A stretch of DNA of 64,000 bases from Bradyrhizobium jicamae. Its GTDB lineage: Bacteria > Pseudomonadota > Alphaproteobacteria > Rhizobiales > Xanthobacteraceae. A program made the translations under genes and the position numbers. The notes under the pieces were generated by a model that did no database searches, was not told where the DNA came from, and saw only the letters and a program-made list of their open reading frames with translations. Of this stretch, positions 51,963 through 60,505 are shown piece after piece. Within the stretch, counting starts at the first letter, position 1; each line of letters starts with the position of its first letter. The stretch spans positions 1-64,000 of the forward strand of contig NZ_JAFCJX010000029.1 of NCBI RefSeq assembly GCF_018130695.1, in the 5' to 3' direction.

Positions 51963-52837
51963 TCTACGACATCCGTCACGTCACGACCTACAGCTACGAA
52001 ACCCAGGTCAGCTTCGCACGCTGCTCGCTGCGGCTCGAGCCGCTGAGCGACGGCGGCCAGACGCTGATCTCCCACAATGTCGAGATCCGCCCGAAGCCGG
52101 CCGAGCGCGCGACCAGGCGCGATTTCTTCGGCACCTTGACGCAGAGCATCCTGATCGAGACCGCGCATCGTACCTTGCGGATCGATTCTCGGGCCCGCGT
52201 CTCGCTGGATCGCCATCCGCCGGCGCGCGATGCGGTGAGCCCGTCCTGGGAGAGCGTGCGTGACGTCGCGGTCGAGGCAACGAGCTTGGGGCCGACCTCG
52301 CCGGTTGGCTACGTCTTCGCCTCTTCGCTGGTGCCTGTGCTGCGGCCGGTGACGGCGTATGCCGCCGCGAGCTTTCCGCCGGGCGGCGGCATCATCGCGG
52401 GTGCCGCGGACCTGATGCGGCGGATACGCACCGAGTTCAAATACGATCCCAAGGCCACCGTGATCTCGACGCCGCTGAAGGAAGTGTTCGAGAAGCGCCA
52501 CGGCGTGTGCCAGGATTTTGCCCATGTGATGATCGCGGGGCTGCGTGGTCTCGGCCTGCCCGCGGCCTATGTCTCCGGCTATTTGCGCACCATTCCGCCG
52601 CCGGGCCAGCCGCGGCTGCAGGGCGCGGATGCGACGCACGCTTGGGTCTCGGTGTGGTGCGGCGCCGAACTCGGCTGGATCGGTTTCGATCCGACCAATG
52701 ATCTCGTGGTCGCCAACGACCACATCATCCTCGCCGTGGGCCGCGACTTCTCCGACGTCTCTCCGGTCGACGGCGTCATCGTCGGCGCGCGCAAGCAGAA
52801 GCTCGCTGTGGCCGTGGATGTCCTGCTGGTGGAGTAG
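51959..52837 (+). CDS. Transglutaminase-like cysteine protease family protein
   Basis: 292 residues; the GTG start overlaps the upstream stop (GTGA). The N-terminus IYDIRHVTTYSYETQVSFAR is the conserved beta-rich domain. The catalytic triad is visible: GVCQDFAHVMIAGLRGLGLP (Cys), ADATHAWVSVWCG (His) and GWIGFDPTNDL (Asp). It is the third gene of the transglutaminase/ATP-grasp cluster and could cleave or cross-link the product made by the ligase. It is cytoplasmic as far as sequence shows. A convergent diguanylate cyclase gene ends 11 bases away. Confidence 0.88.
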   Translation: MIYDIRHVTTYSYETQVSFARCSLRLEPLSDGGQTLISHNVEIRPKPAERATRRDFFGTLTQSILIETAHRTLRIDSRARVSLDRHPPARDAVSPSWESVRDVAVEATSLGPTSPVGYVFASSLVPVLRPVTAYAAASFPPGGGIIAGAADLMRRIRTEFKYDPKATVISTPLKEVFEKRHGVCQDFAHVMIAGLRGLGLPAAYVSGYLRTIPPPGQPRLQGADATHAWVSVWCGAELGWIGFDPTNDLVVANDHIILAVGRDFSDVSPVDGVIVGARKQKLAVAVDVLLVE

Positions 52838-52848
52838 GGACCTTTAGT

Positions 52849-54351
52849 CTAGGCCGCGCGGCGCGCGGCCGGCGCGGTTTGTTCGGCGGAGCTGACGATG
52901 ACGCGATCACGCCCGGCGCGCTTGGCTTCATACAGCGCGAGATCGGCGGCGGCGACGAGATCGCGCGAGGTCTGGCCGGCGGTGGGCGTCATGCAGGCGA
53001 GGCCGATGCTGACGGTCGGCAATTCGCGCTGGGTTTGTCGGGCAGCCGTCAGCCGCTCGCGGATCCGCTCCGCCAGCTCGCTTGCACCTGACACGTTGAT
53101 GCCGGGCAGCAGCACGGAGAATTCCTCGCCGCCATAGCGCGCCCCGAGATCGGTGGCGCGCTTGGTGCAGGCGGCGATGCATTGCGCCAGCGTCGCCAGC
53201 ACCTCGTCGCCGGCCTGGTGTCCGTGGGTATCGTTGAACGCCTTGAAGTGATCGACGTCGATCATCAGCAGCGAGACCGGCGCCTTGGCACGCCGGCCGC
53301 GCCGCCATTCGGTGGCGAGTGTGGCGTCGAGCCTGCGACGATTGGCGAGGCCGGTCAGGGCGTCGGTGCTGGCGAGCCGCGCGAGTTGCGCTTCGGCCAC
53401 GGCGCGCCGTTTCACGGCCCCGAGCAGATAGAACATCAGCACGATCGAGAAGGCACACAGCGCCGTCACCACGAGCCCGATCGACCACAGCTGCTGCCAC
53501 CAGTCGGCATAAATAGCATCCAGTGCGACGCCCTCGGCGAGCAGCAGCGGATGATGTCCGATCTGCTGGTAGACGTAGAGGCGGGTGATCCCGTCGACGA
53601 CCGATCGTGAGGTGTAGGAGCCGGCGGTCTTCGCCGGGAACTGCCTGAACGCCTGCGACTCCCTGATGCTCTGGCCGATCCGCTCGATCTGGAACGGTGC
53701 GCGCATGATCATCGTGCCGTCGGTATTGAACAGTGTGATCGAATCCTTCGGACCGAAATTCAGCTTGCGGAACAGATTGTGGAAATAGCTGAGCCGCATG
53801 CTGCCGGCGACGACGCCGGCAAACGAGCCGTCGTCATTGCTGATACGCCGGGAGAGGCTGATCAGATATTCGCCCTCCGACGTCACCCAGGGCGGGCTGA
53901 TGAACAGTCCGATATCGGGCCTGACACGATGGATCTGGAAGAAATCGCGGTCGGCGAAATTCGCACTGCGCGGGATCAGCGTCCTGGAGTCCTCAGTGAC
54001 GTTGCCGGCGGGGTCGAGCACCAGGATCGAGCCGAGATCCTTGGCGGTTGCCGCACGGTCGAACAGCACGACCTGGCGCAGCTCCGGGCTGATGCGGTTG
54101 ATCTCGGGCAGCTTGACGCCGTCGGCGACGGCCTGCAGCGACAGATCGTACAGCTCGATATTGCGCTCGATCTCGCTGGAAATGCTGGCCACGAGGTTGG
54201 TGGCGCCATCCTTGGCGTGCTGGAAATCCTTCTGCGCCATCTCCCACAGGATGGAGGCGCAGATCGAGCAGAAGCACAGGATGAGGCCGAATCCGAGCGC
54301 GAGCAGCCGCTTTGTCGGCACCGCCCTCGGCCGTGGCACCAGCCCGTCCAT
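52849..54351 (-). CDS. Membrane diguanylate cyclase with periplasmic Cache-type sensor
   Basis: 500 residues from the ATG at 54351 behind ggaag; the frame is open further upstream with no homology. TM1 is around residues 12-36, a periplasmic Cache-like sensor (SGRRISNDD-like region, LISLSRRISNDDGSFAGVVA) follows, and TM2 is near residue 285-305. The GGDEF domain has an intact active site RYGGEEF near residue 407. Five residues before it is RATD, an RxxD I-site, so product inhibition by c-di-GMP is expected. It makes c-di-GMP from two GTP. Signal is unknown. Confidence 0.9.
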   Translation of the reverse strand: MDGLVPRPRAVPTKRLLALGFGLILCFCSICASILWEMAQKDFQHAKDGATNLVASISSEIERNIELYDLSLQAVADGVKLPEINRISPELRQVVLFDRAATAKDLGSILVLDPAGNVTEDSRTLIPRSANFADRDFFQIHRVRPDIGLFISPPWVTSEGEYLISLSRRISNDDGSFAGVVAGSMRLSYFHNLFRKLNFGPKDSITLFNTDGTMIMRAPFQIERIGQSIRESQAFRQFPAKTAGSYTSRSVVDGITRLYVYQQIGHHPLLLAEGVALDAIYADWWQQLWSIGLVVTALCAFSIVLMFYLLGAVKRRAVAEAQLARLASTDALTGLANRRRLDATLATEWRRGRRAKAPVSLLMIDVDHFKAFNDTHGHQAGDEVLATLAQCIAACTKRATDLGARYGGEEFSVLLPGINVSGASELAERIRERLTAARQTQRELPTVSIGLACMTPTAGQTSRDLVAAADLALYEAKRAGRDRVIVSSAEQTAPAARRAA

Positions 54352-54472
54352 TGCCTCTTCCCCCAATCTCTTGCGCCCCCTGCGCCTTGGAGGAACCTCG
54401 TACCGCAAGCGGATTGAGAAAGCCGCGGCAAACCGCCGGCAATTTGCGCGGAGGGATTCAGCGATCGTTAAC

Positions 54473-55435
54473 CTAAGCTCTCGCCGGCAAGCCCAGCGTC
54501 TGCGACGGGTATTCGCCGAACATCGTGCGGTAATAATGCGAGAAGCGGCCGAGCTCGATGAAGCCCTGCTGGATCGCGACCTCGGAGACGGTGGTCTCGC
54601 CCGGCGCGCTCTCCCGCAAGGTCGCATAGATCGCGCACAGCCGCTTGTGGCGCAGGAACGTCACCGGCCCCATGCCGAACACCTCGTGGAAGGCGCGGTG
54701 CAGGGTGCGACGCGACAGGCGGAAGTTGGAGCAGATCTCCGAGACATGCACCGGCCGGCTGCCGGCGGTTTCGAGATACTCCTCGACGTCGCGCACCAGC
54801 TTCATCGACGAAGGCAAATGGCCGAGGTCGTCCGGCGGCAGCGAGGTCAGGATGTTCGCCGTTACGCAGTCGACGATCGTCCGCTTCCAGAAATCCGCGG
54901 CGCCCTCCGACAGCGCGCCCTGCAGCCGACCGAGATGCGCGACGATCTGCGGCAGCCGCTCGGCCGCCAGCATGCCGATCGCGGTGTCGGCGCGAAAATA
55001 GTTCTTCTCGCGCCAATTGCCGGGATCGACCAGCCGCGGCTCGCCGCCGAACACGGTCGGCAATTCAGAGAGGTCGAAGCGGATCGCGGCGTAGGACGAG
55101 GGTCCGTGGAAGACGCCGTCATGCTCGACTTCCGGCGGGATCACCAGCACGTCGGCGGGGTGCATGTCGAAGGCCCAATGCGTGACGCGGTCCTCGGCGC
55201 TGAGCAGCATGCCGACGATCAGCTTGTCGTCGGTCGAGATGCGCTGGGTGCGCACCCCGACATTGAAGGCGCCGATGCTGAGCGAGAAATCGCCGATGCC
55301 GACATGAGACAGGGTGCCGCGCAGCCGTCCCCGCCCGAGCTGCATCACGTCGACATGCGATCCTTTGACGGCCTGATGCAGCCCTTCGAAACCGTTGAGC
55401 TCGCTGCTGCCAACGAAGAGGTGTCCACCCATCAC
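54473..55435 (-). CDS. AraC-family transcriptional regulator
   Basis: 320 residues. The C-terminal double helix-turn-helix is clear: VHVSEICSNFRLSRRTLHRA, then TTVSEVAIQQGFIELGRFSHY and the closing FGEYPSQTL. The N-terminal 200 residues are a cupin-like ligand part (FDMHPADVLVIPPEVEH). Ligand and targets are unknown. It is divergent from the formylglycine-enzyme-like gene across a 453-base gap. The eut genes lie 3.5 kb away, so an EutR-like role is possible but the sequence does not show it. Confidence 0.87.
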   Translation of the reverse strand: MMGGHLFVGSSELNGFEGLHQAVKGSHVDVMQLGRGRLRGTLSHVGIGDFSLSIGAFNVGVRTQRISTDDKLIVGMLLSAEDRVTHWAFDMHPADVLVIPPEVEHDGVFHGPSSYAAIRFDLSELPTVFGGEPRLVDPGNWREKNYFRADTAIGMLAAERLPQIVAHLGRLQGALSEGAADFWKRTIVDCVTANILTSLPPDDLGHLPSSMKLVRDVEEYLETAGSRPVHVSEICSNFRLSRRTLHRAFHEVFGMGPVTFLRHKRLCAIYATLRESAPGETTVSEVAIQQGFIELGRFSHYYRTMFGEYPSQTLGLPARA

Positions 55436-55888
55436 TTAAACCCGCAACGGAACGCGACCAGTCAATTTCATTGAGAACGAGACGTCAGTGCAATTCGTTG
55501 CCCGAGACTGCCCAAGACAACTTGAGCAGAGTGATCCTGATTCGAATGGCAGGATCATGTTGCAAGAAAGATGCGCGGATTTGTCACTGATTTTCCGATA
55601 AGGCGGCGCATCCAAACGGTATCGGATTGTTGGATTTGCAACATCCTCCGTTAAGCCTCGGCGCATTGTCGCAGAGATTGGCACATTCTGCACATCACAG
55701 GCAATGCGAGTTGCTTTATCGTTTCATTCCAAGGGGATTCAACTTCGCGATCACGTCAGGCAAAACAGACTGCGCGCCGTGCGAGCGGCTGCGGTGATGG
55801 ATGCGTGCGTACGGGAGGCAGGGGGCGGATCAGTCGGTGCTGCATGGGCTGGCAGCGCGGAGTTTGATGCATCAGCGGATGCGCTGCG
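55436..55888. other. 453-base gap with no recognised gene
   Basis: This lies between the divergent AraC and formylglycine-enzyme-like genes. It should hold both promoters. I see short open frames only, with no good homology. The 5' side is AT-richer than the surroundings. No clear sigma-70 pair or operator palindrome could be picked out. Confidence 0.5.
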
Positions 55889-56884
55889 ATGTTGCGCGAT
55901 AGCGAGTATCTCGAACCGAAGCTGGATGAATCGCAGACCGAGGACATGGTCTGGATTCCCGGCGGCACTTTCCGGATGGGGTCGGATCACCATCACGCCG
56001 AGGAAGCGCCTGCGCATCGCGTGGCGGTGGACGGCTTCTGGATCGACCGCACGCCGGTCACCAATGTTCAGTTTCGTGAATTCGTCCAGGCCACCGGCCA
56101 CATCACGCTGGCAGAGGTTCCACCCGATCCGACACTGCTTCCGGACACGTTGCCGCAGATGCGCCACGCCGGCTCGCAGCTGTTCATGCCGCCGCAACGT
56201 CTGCGCAGCCTGCGCGACGAGAGCCAGTGGTGGACCTTCGTGCCGGGCGCCAACTGGCGGCATCCGCAGGGACCGCGCACCAACATCAACGTGCTGGGCA
56301 GCCATCCGGTCGTGCACGTCGCCTGGTCCGACGCACAGGCCTATGCCCGCTGGGCCGGCAAGGATCTGCCGACCGAGGCCGAGTGGGAGTTTGCCGCGCG
56401 CGGCGGCCTTGAAGACGAGGAATATGCCTGGGGCAATGCGCTGGCGCCCGGCGGCGTCCACATGGCCAACACCTGGCAGGGTAATTTCCCGCTGCAGAAT
56501 CTCTGCGAGGACGGCTACGACCGGACCTCGCCGGTGCGTGCCTTCCCGCCGAACGGTTTTGGCGTGCACGACATGATCGGCAATGTCTGGGAATGGACCT
56601 CCGACTGGTGGTCGCCCCATCCCCCGTCGGATGCAACGCGGCTGACCCGCATTCCGCACAATCCGCGCGGCGGCCGCGAGCAGGCGAGTTGCGATCCGGC
56701 GCAGCCGGAGCCCGCCATGCCGCGCAAGGTCATCAAGGGCGGCTCACATCTCTCCGCGCCGAACTACTGCCGCCGCTATCGCCCGGCCGCGCGCCGGGCC
56801 GCCGCGGTCGACGCCTCCACCAGCGATCTCGGCTTCCGCTGCGTGATCCGTCCCGCCGACGCGACGCTGCAGCCGAAGCTGTGA
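55889..56884 (+). CDS. Formylglycine-generating-enzyme (SUMF1) family protein lacking one active-site Cys
   Basis: 331 residues. The fold markers are strong: MVWIPGGTFRMGSD, DRTPVTNVQFREFVQATG, LPTEAEWEFAARGG and GNVWEWTSDWW. In active enzymes the C-terminal segment has two cysteines five residues apart (GGSxxC then YC). Here it reads GGSHLSAPNYCRRYRPAARR: Ser289 replaces the first and Cys294 is kept. The codon is TCC, one base from TGC. The enzyme may be unable to make formylglycine in sulfatases, or act differently. No sulfatase gene is nearby. No strong ribosome-binding site precedes the ATG. Confidence 0.88.
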   Translation: MLRDSEYLEPKLDESQTEDMVWIPGGTFRMGSDHHHAEEAPAHRVAVDGFWIDRTPVTNVQFREFVQATGHITLAEVPPDPTLLPDTLPQMRHAGSQLFMPPQRLRSLRDESQWWTFVPGANWRHPQGPRTNINVLGSHPVVHVAWSDAQAYARWAGKDLPTEAEWEFAARGGLEDEEYAWGNALAPGGVHMANTWQGNFPLQNLCEDGYDRTSPVRAFPPNGFGVHDMIGNVWEWTSDWWSPHPPSDATRLTRIPHNPRGGREQASCDPAQPEPAMPRKVIKGGSHLSAPNYCRRYRPAARRAAAVDASTSDLGFRCVIRPADATLQPKL

Positions 56885-56921
56885 ACGTGTGTATTGCGCC
56901 GGTGCGCGCCTCGCTACGCGA

Positions 56922-56949
56922 CGTCGTCCTGGCTTTCGCCAGGACGACG
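56922..56949. repeat. Perfect hairpin between convergent genes, family G half-copy
   Basis: A 12-bp stem (56922-56933 with 56938-56949, cgtcgtcctggc / gccaggacgacg) with a TTTC loop. It lies between the stops of the formylglycine-enzyme-like and chemotaxis-receptor genes and may end transcription of both. It matches the arms of the element at 9285-9409. Confidence 0.8.
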
Positions 56950-56966
56950 GGGAGAGAGCGCAGCCT

Positions 56967-58694
56967 CTACGCCGCTTCCCCGCGGAGATTGCGGAAGAAC
57001 TGCTCGACCTCGCGCGACAGCGTCTCGGCGGTTGCGGTCAGCTCGTTCGACGCCGACAGCACCGATTCCGCGGCCGTGCTGGTCTGGCCCATGTCGTCGC
57101 GCAGCGAGCCGATATGCGAGACCAGCGTCTCGTTGCCCTGCGCGGCCATCTGCGCATTCACGGAGATCTCGCGGGTTGCGGAATCCTGCTCGCCGACGGC
57201 GCTGGCGATGTTGGAGGTGACGTCGTTGATCTCGCGCACGGCATTGCCGATCTCGCGCACCGCGTCGACCGAGGTGCGGGTCGAGGCCTGAATGAGGCTG
57301 ACATTCTCGCTGATCTCGGCGGTCGCCTTCGCGGTCTGTCCGGCCAGCGCCTTGACCTCATGGGCGACCACGGCAAAGCCGCGGCCGGCATCGCCGGCGC
57401 GCGCCGCCTCGATGGTGGCGTTGAGCGCCAGCAGGTTGGTCTGCTCGGCGATCGCCTGGATCAGGTTGAGCACGCCGTCGATCCGCTGGGTGGCGGCGGC
57501 AAGTCCCTCGATCTCGCTGATCGACTTGTCGGTGCGCTGGCCGGCCTGCTCGACGGCGCCGGCGGATTGCCGCACCTGGCGGCCGATCTCCTGCACGGAG
57601 GCCGACAATTCCTCGGCCGCTCCCGCCACCGCCGATACGTTGGTCGAAGCCTGTTCGGTGGCGCTGGCGGCTGCGACCGCGCGGCTGTTGGCGCTGGAGG
57701 CGACGCTGGCAATGCTCTGCGCGGTGCCGCGCATCGCGGCGGCGTTGTCGTGGACCGCGCGGAGCACGGAGCTGATCGTGGTGCGGAACGCCTCGACGGA
57801 GGCTTGGATATGACGGCCGCGGGCGTCCCGCGCCTCGGAATCCTGCACCACCTGCGAGTTGAGGTCGCGGTTGCGCGCCATCGCGTCCTGGAAGATCCTG
57901 ATGGCGCGGGCCAGCGCGCCGATCTCGTCGCCGCGCGCCGCGTGGGGGACTTCGACATTCTCGGCGCCTTCGGCGACGCGCTTGATGGTCGAGGTGATCT
58001 GCGACAGCGGACGGGCCACCGAGCGGGCGATGATCAGCACGCCGAGCACGACCACGATCAGCGCGAGGCCGCCGAGGCAGGTCAGCACGAACGACATCTC
58101 GCGGTTGGAGTCGGTCTGATGCGCCAGCTTCTTGCTGCGCTCGGCATAGACCTTGGACAGCGCCTCGAGGTCCTTGTTCAGGGCGGTGCGGACTTCGCGA
58201 TTGGCGTCGTTGTCGCCCCATTCGCGGCCTGCGGCGGCGTTGATCTCGACGCCGCGCCGCACCAGCTCCTTGCGGAACTCGACGAACTTCTGGATGCGCG
58301 TCTTGAAGGTCGCGAACTGCGCGGCATCGTCGGCCTGGACGATCGCCTCCCAGTTCTTGACCACGTCGGTGATGCGCTCGTTGAACTTGAGCAGGCCGTC
58401 GCCGTATTTCTTCACCGTGGCCGGTTCGGTCGACATGTAGATCCCGCGGGATTCCATCACCACCGCATAGACCAGCGAGTTCACCCGCTCGACATTGAGG
58501 GCGGCCCGGCTCGCCAGGTCGACCGCCTCCGTCAGCTCCGCGTTCCGGCGGGCGTTGTAGTCGGACAGGAAGGTGATGGCGGCGGTCAGGACCGCGAACA
58601 GGGCAAAGATCGAATACAGCTTGGTTGCGAGCGAGAAGCGGGAGGCCATGGTGCGCCCGGTCAATGAATCAGGGGATGGGTTGGGATCGGTCAT
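56967..58694 (-). CDS. Methyl-accepting chemotaxis protein
   Basis: 575 residues from the ATG at 58694 with gagag upstream; later ATG at 58649 is possible. TM1 is near residues 24-42, TM2 near 210-230 (LTCLGGLALIVVVLGVLII), with a periplasmic four-helix-like sensor between. A HAMP segment follows (VARPLSQITSTIKRVAEG). The signalling tip is typical: IAEQTNLLALNATIEAARA then GDAGRGFAVVA. It has no C-terminal CheR pentapeptide. It senses an unknown compound and passes the signal to CheA. Confidence 0.93.
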   Translation of the reverse strand: MTDPNPSPDSLTGRTMASRFSLATKLYSIFALFAVLTAAITFLSDYNARRNAELTEAVDLASRAALNVERVNSLVYAVVMESRGIYMSTEPATVKKYGDGLLKFNERITDVVKNWEAIVQADDAAQFATFKTRIQKFVEFRKELVRRGVEINAAAGREWGDNDANREVRTALNKDLEALSKVYAERSKKLAHQTDSNREMSFVLTCLGGLALIVVVLGVLIIARSVARPLSQITSTIKRVAEGAENVEVPHAARGDEIGALARAIRIFQDAMARNRDLNSQVVQDSEARDARGRHIQASVEAFRTTISSVLRAVHDNAAAMRGTAQSIASVASSANSRAVAAASATEQASTNVSAVAGAAEELSASVQEIGRQVRQSAGAVEQAGQRTDKSISEIEGLAAATQRIDGVLNLIQAIAEQTNLLALNATIEAARAGDAGRGFAVVAHEVKALAGQTAKATAEISENVSLIQASTRTSVDAVREIGNAVREINDVTSNIASAVGEQDSATREISVNAQMAAQGNETLVSHIGSLRDDMGQTSTAAESVLSASNELTATAETLSREVEQFFRNLRGEAA

Positions 58695-58995
58695 CGCGGG
58701 CTCTCGGAAAAAGGCCGGAACAGCGCCGTCGGCCGATGAAAAATCATGCAAAATTTTCATGGAGGAAGTCTTAATGGGGGAACTTTTGACCCCTGCCATC
58801 CATCGACTTTCGTATAGTTATTTCAAAGGCTTGTTTGGCATGCCGGGTTCCATCCGGAGAACTCCGGAGGGGTGCCTGCGACCAGAGCGCACACCGTCTG
58901 GGGAGGCTGAGCCGAAGCCGTTGGCACGGCGGTCGCAAGGCGGTGCTAGAACGGAAATGGCTCTAGGCTGACGCCTCGGGGAAGTGAGAACTGCC
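58695..58995. other. 301-base divergent gap before eutB
   Basis: No gene seen. It holds a small inverted repeat at 58853-58868 (TCCGGAG, AA, CTCCGGA) and an AT-rich stretch near 58737-58760 with atgaaaa/ttttcat arms. These could be regulator sites for the chemotaxis or eut genes; no firm promoter could be assigned. Confidence 0.45.
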
Positions 58996-60378
58996 ATGAT
59001 CTACCGCCGCGCCATCGATGCCACCTCCTACGTATTCGATGATCTGCGCGACCTGCTCGCCAAGGCGACGCCGCCGCGCTCCGGCGACCGGCTGGCCGGG
59101 ATCGCCGCCGACAGCGCCGAGGAGATGATCGCAGCCCGGCTCGCGCTGGCCGACGTTCCGCTGAAGCAGTTCCTCACCGAGGCCGTCATCCCCTATGAGG
59201 ACGACGAGGTCACCCGCCTGATCCTGGACGGCCATGATGCGGCGGCCTTCGCGCCGGTCGCCGCGCTCACCGTCGGCGGTTTTCGTGACTGGCTGCTGTC
59301 GGATGCCGCGAGCGCCGGGGCGCTGTCCGCGATTGCGCGCGGCCTGACGCCGGAAATGGTCGCCGCCGTCTCAAAGCTGATGCGCAACCAGGACCTGATC
59401 GGGGTTGCGAAGAAGTGCCAGGTGACGACGCGCTTCCGCAACACGATCGGCCTGAAGGGACGGATGAGCGTACGGCTGCAGCCCAACCATCCCTTCGACG
59501 ACATCAGGGGCATCACCGCCTCGATCCTCGACGGCCTGCTGCTCGGCTCCGGTGATGCCTGCATCGGCATCAATCCGGCGAGCGACGATCCCGCCGTGAT
59601 CGGCGGCCTTCTGCGGCTGCTCGACGACGTCATCACGCGGCTGAAGATTCCGACCCAGGGCTGCGTGCTCACCCATGTCACGACCACGCTCGGCCTGATC
59701 AAGCAGGGGCTGCCGGTCGATCTCGTCTTCCAGTCGATCGCCGGCACGGAAGCCGCCAACCGCAGCTTCGGCGTCGACCTCGCGCTGCTGAAGGAGGCGC
59801 GCGACGCCGGGCTGTCGCTTCGCCGCGGCACGGTCGGCGACAACGTCATGTATTTCGAGACCGGGCAGGGCTCGGCACTGTCGGCCAACGCCCATCACCA
59901 GGTCGACCAGCAGACCTGCGAGGCGCGGGCCTATGCGGTGGCGCGCGCGTTCGATCCGCTGCTGGTCAACAGCGTGGTCGGCTTCATCGGGCCCGAGTAC
60001 CTCTACGACGGCAAGGAGATCATCCGCGCCGGGCTCGAGGATCATTTTTGCGGCAAGCTGCTCGGCCTGCCGCTCGGTGTCGACGTCTGTTACACCAACC
60101 ATGCCGAGGCCGATCAGGACGACATGGACAATCTCCTGACGCTGCTGGCCGCGGCCGGCGTCACCTTCATCATGGGCGTGCCCGGCGCCGACGACGTGAT
60201 GCTGAACTACCAGTCGACCTCGTTTCACGACGCGCTCTACATCCGCGACCTCTTCGGACTGCGGCGGGCGCCGGAGTTCGACGACTGGCTCGCGACCAGC
60301 GGCCTTGCGGGCGGCGATTTTCGTCTTGCCGCCAACGCAGGGCTGCTGCCCGAATTCGCCGCAAGGTTGATCGCATAA
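58996..60378 (+). CDS. eutB: Ethanolamine ammonia-lyase large subunit
   Basis: 460 residues from the ATG at 58996; a GTG at 58984 would add four. EutB hallmarks are present: VAKKCQVTTRFRNTIGLKGR, RLQPNHPFDD, GDACIGINPASDDP, and NAHHQVDQQTCEARAYAVAR. The TIM-barrel active site (GDNVMYFETGQG) binds ethanolamine beside adenosylcobalamin. It deaminates ethanolamine to acetaldehyde and ammonia with EutC. No other eut genes (carboxysome, reactivase) are in the window. Unusually, the next gene is not eutC but a radical SAM methylase, with eutC after it. Confidence 0.95.
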   Translation: MIYRRAIDATSYVFDDLRDLLAKATPPRSGDRLAGIAADSAEEMIAARLALADVPLKQFLTEAVIPYEDDEVTRLILDGHDAAAFAPVAALTVGGFRDWLLSDAASAGALSAIARGLTPEMVAAVSKLMRNQDLIGVAKKCQVTTRFRNTIGLKGRMSVRLQPNHPFDDIRGITASILDGLLLGSGDACIGINPASDDPAVIGGLLRLLDDVITRLKIPTQGCVLTHVTTTLGLIKQGLPVDLVFQSIAGTEAANRSFGVDLALLKEARDAGLSLRRGTVGDNVMYFETGQGSALSANAHHQVDQQTCEARAYAVARAFDPLLVNSVVGFIGPEYLYDGKEIIRAGLEDHFCGKLLGLPLGVDVCYTNHAEADQDDMDNLLTLLAAAGVTFIMGVPGADDVMLNYQSTSFHDALYIRDLFGLRRAPEFDDWLATSGLAGGDFRLAANAGLLPEFAARLIA

Positions 60379-60395
60379 AGGAGGCGGTTTTTTAC

Positions 60396-60420
60396 GCAAC
60401 CATCTGAACGTGACGGCGTT
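60396..60420 (+). promoter_or_regulatory. Candidate EcfG (general stress) promoter upstream of hpnP
   Basis: GCAAC (60396-60400), a 16-base spacer, then CGTT (60417-60420). The alphaproteobacterial general-stress consensus is GGAAC, 16-17 bases, CGTT; only one base differs. It lies about 85 bases before the hpnP start. Control of hpnP by EcfG is known from Rhodopseudomonas palustris. The spacing and match here are seen in the sequence; function is inferred. Confidence 0.5.
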
Positions 60421-60505
60421 GGGGAGTGACATAATCTTGAAAGATTTCTGGCCCAGCCTTCAATGACGTGCTTAGATTTGGTTGTGCTTCGCTTGAGGGT
60501 CATTG

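Noticed and set aside
54473..55435. AraC gene as eutR
   Set aside because: It is a few kb from eutB but is separated by three genes and has no eut-specific motif I can name.
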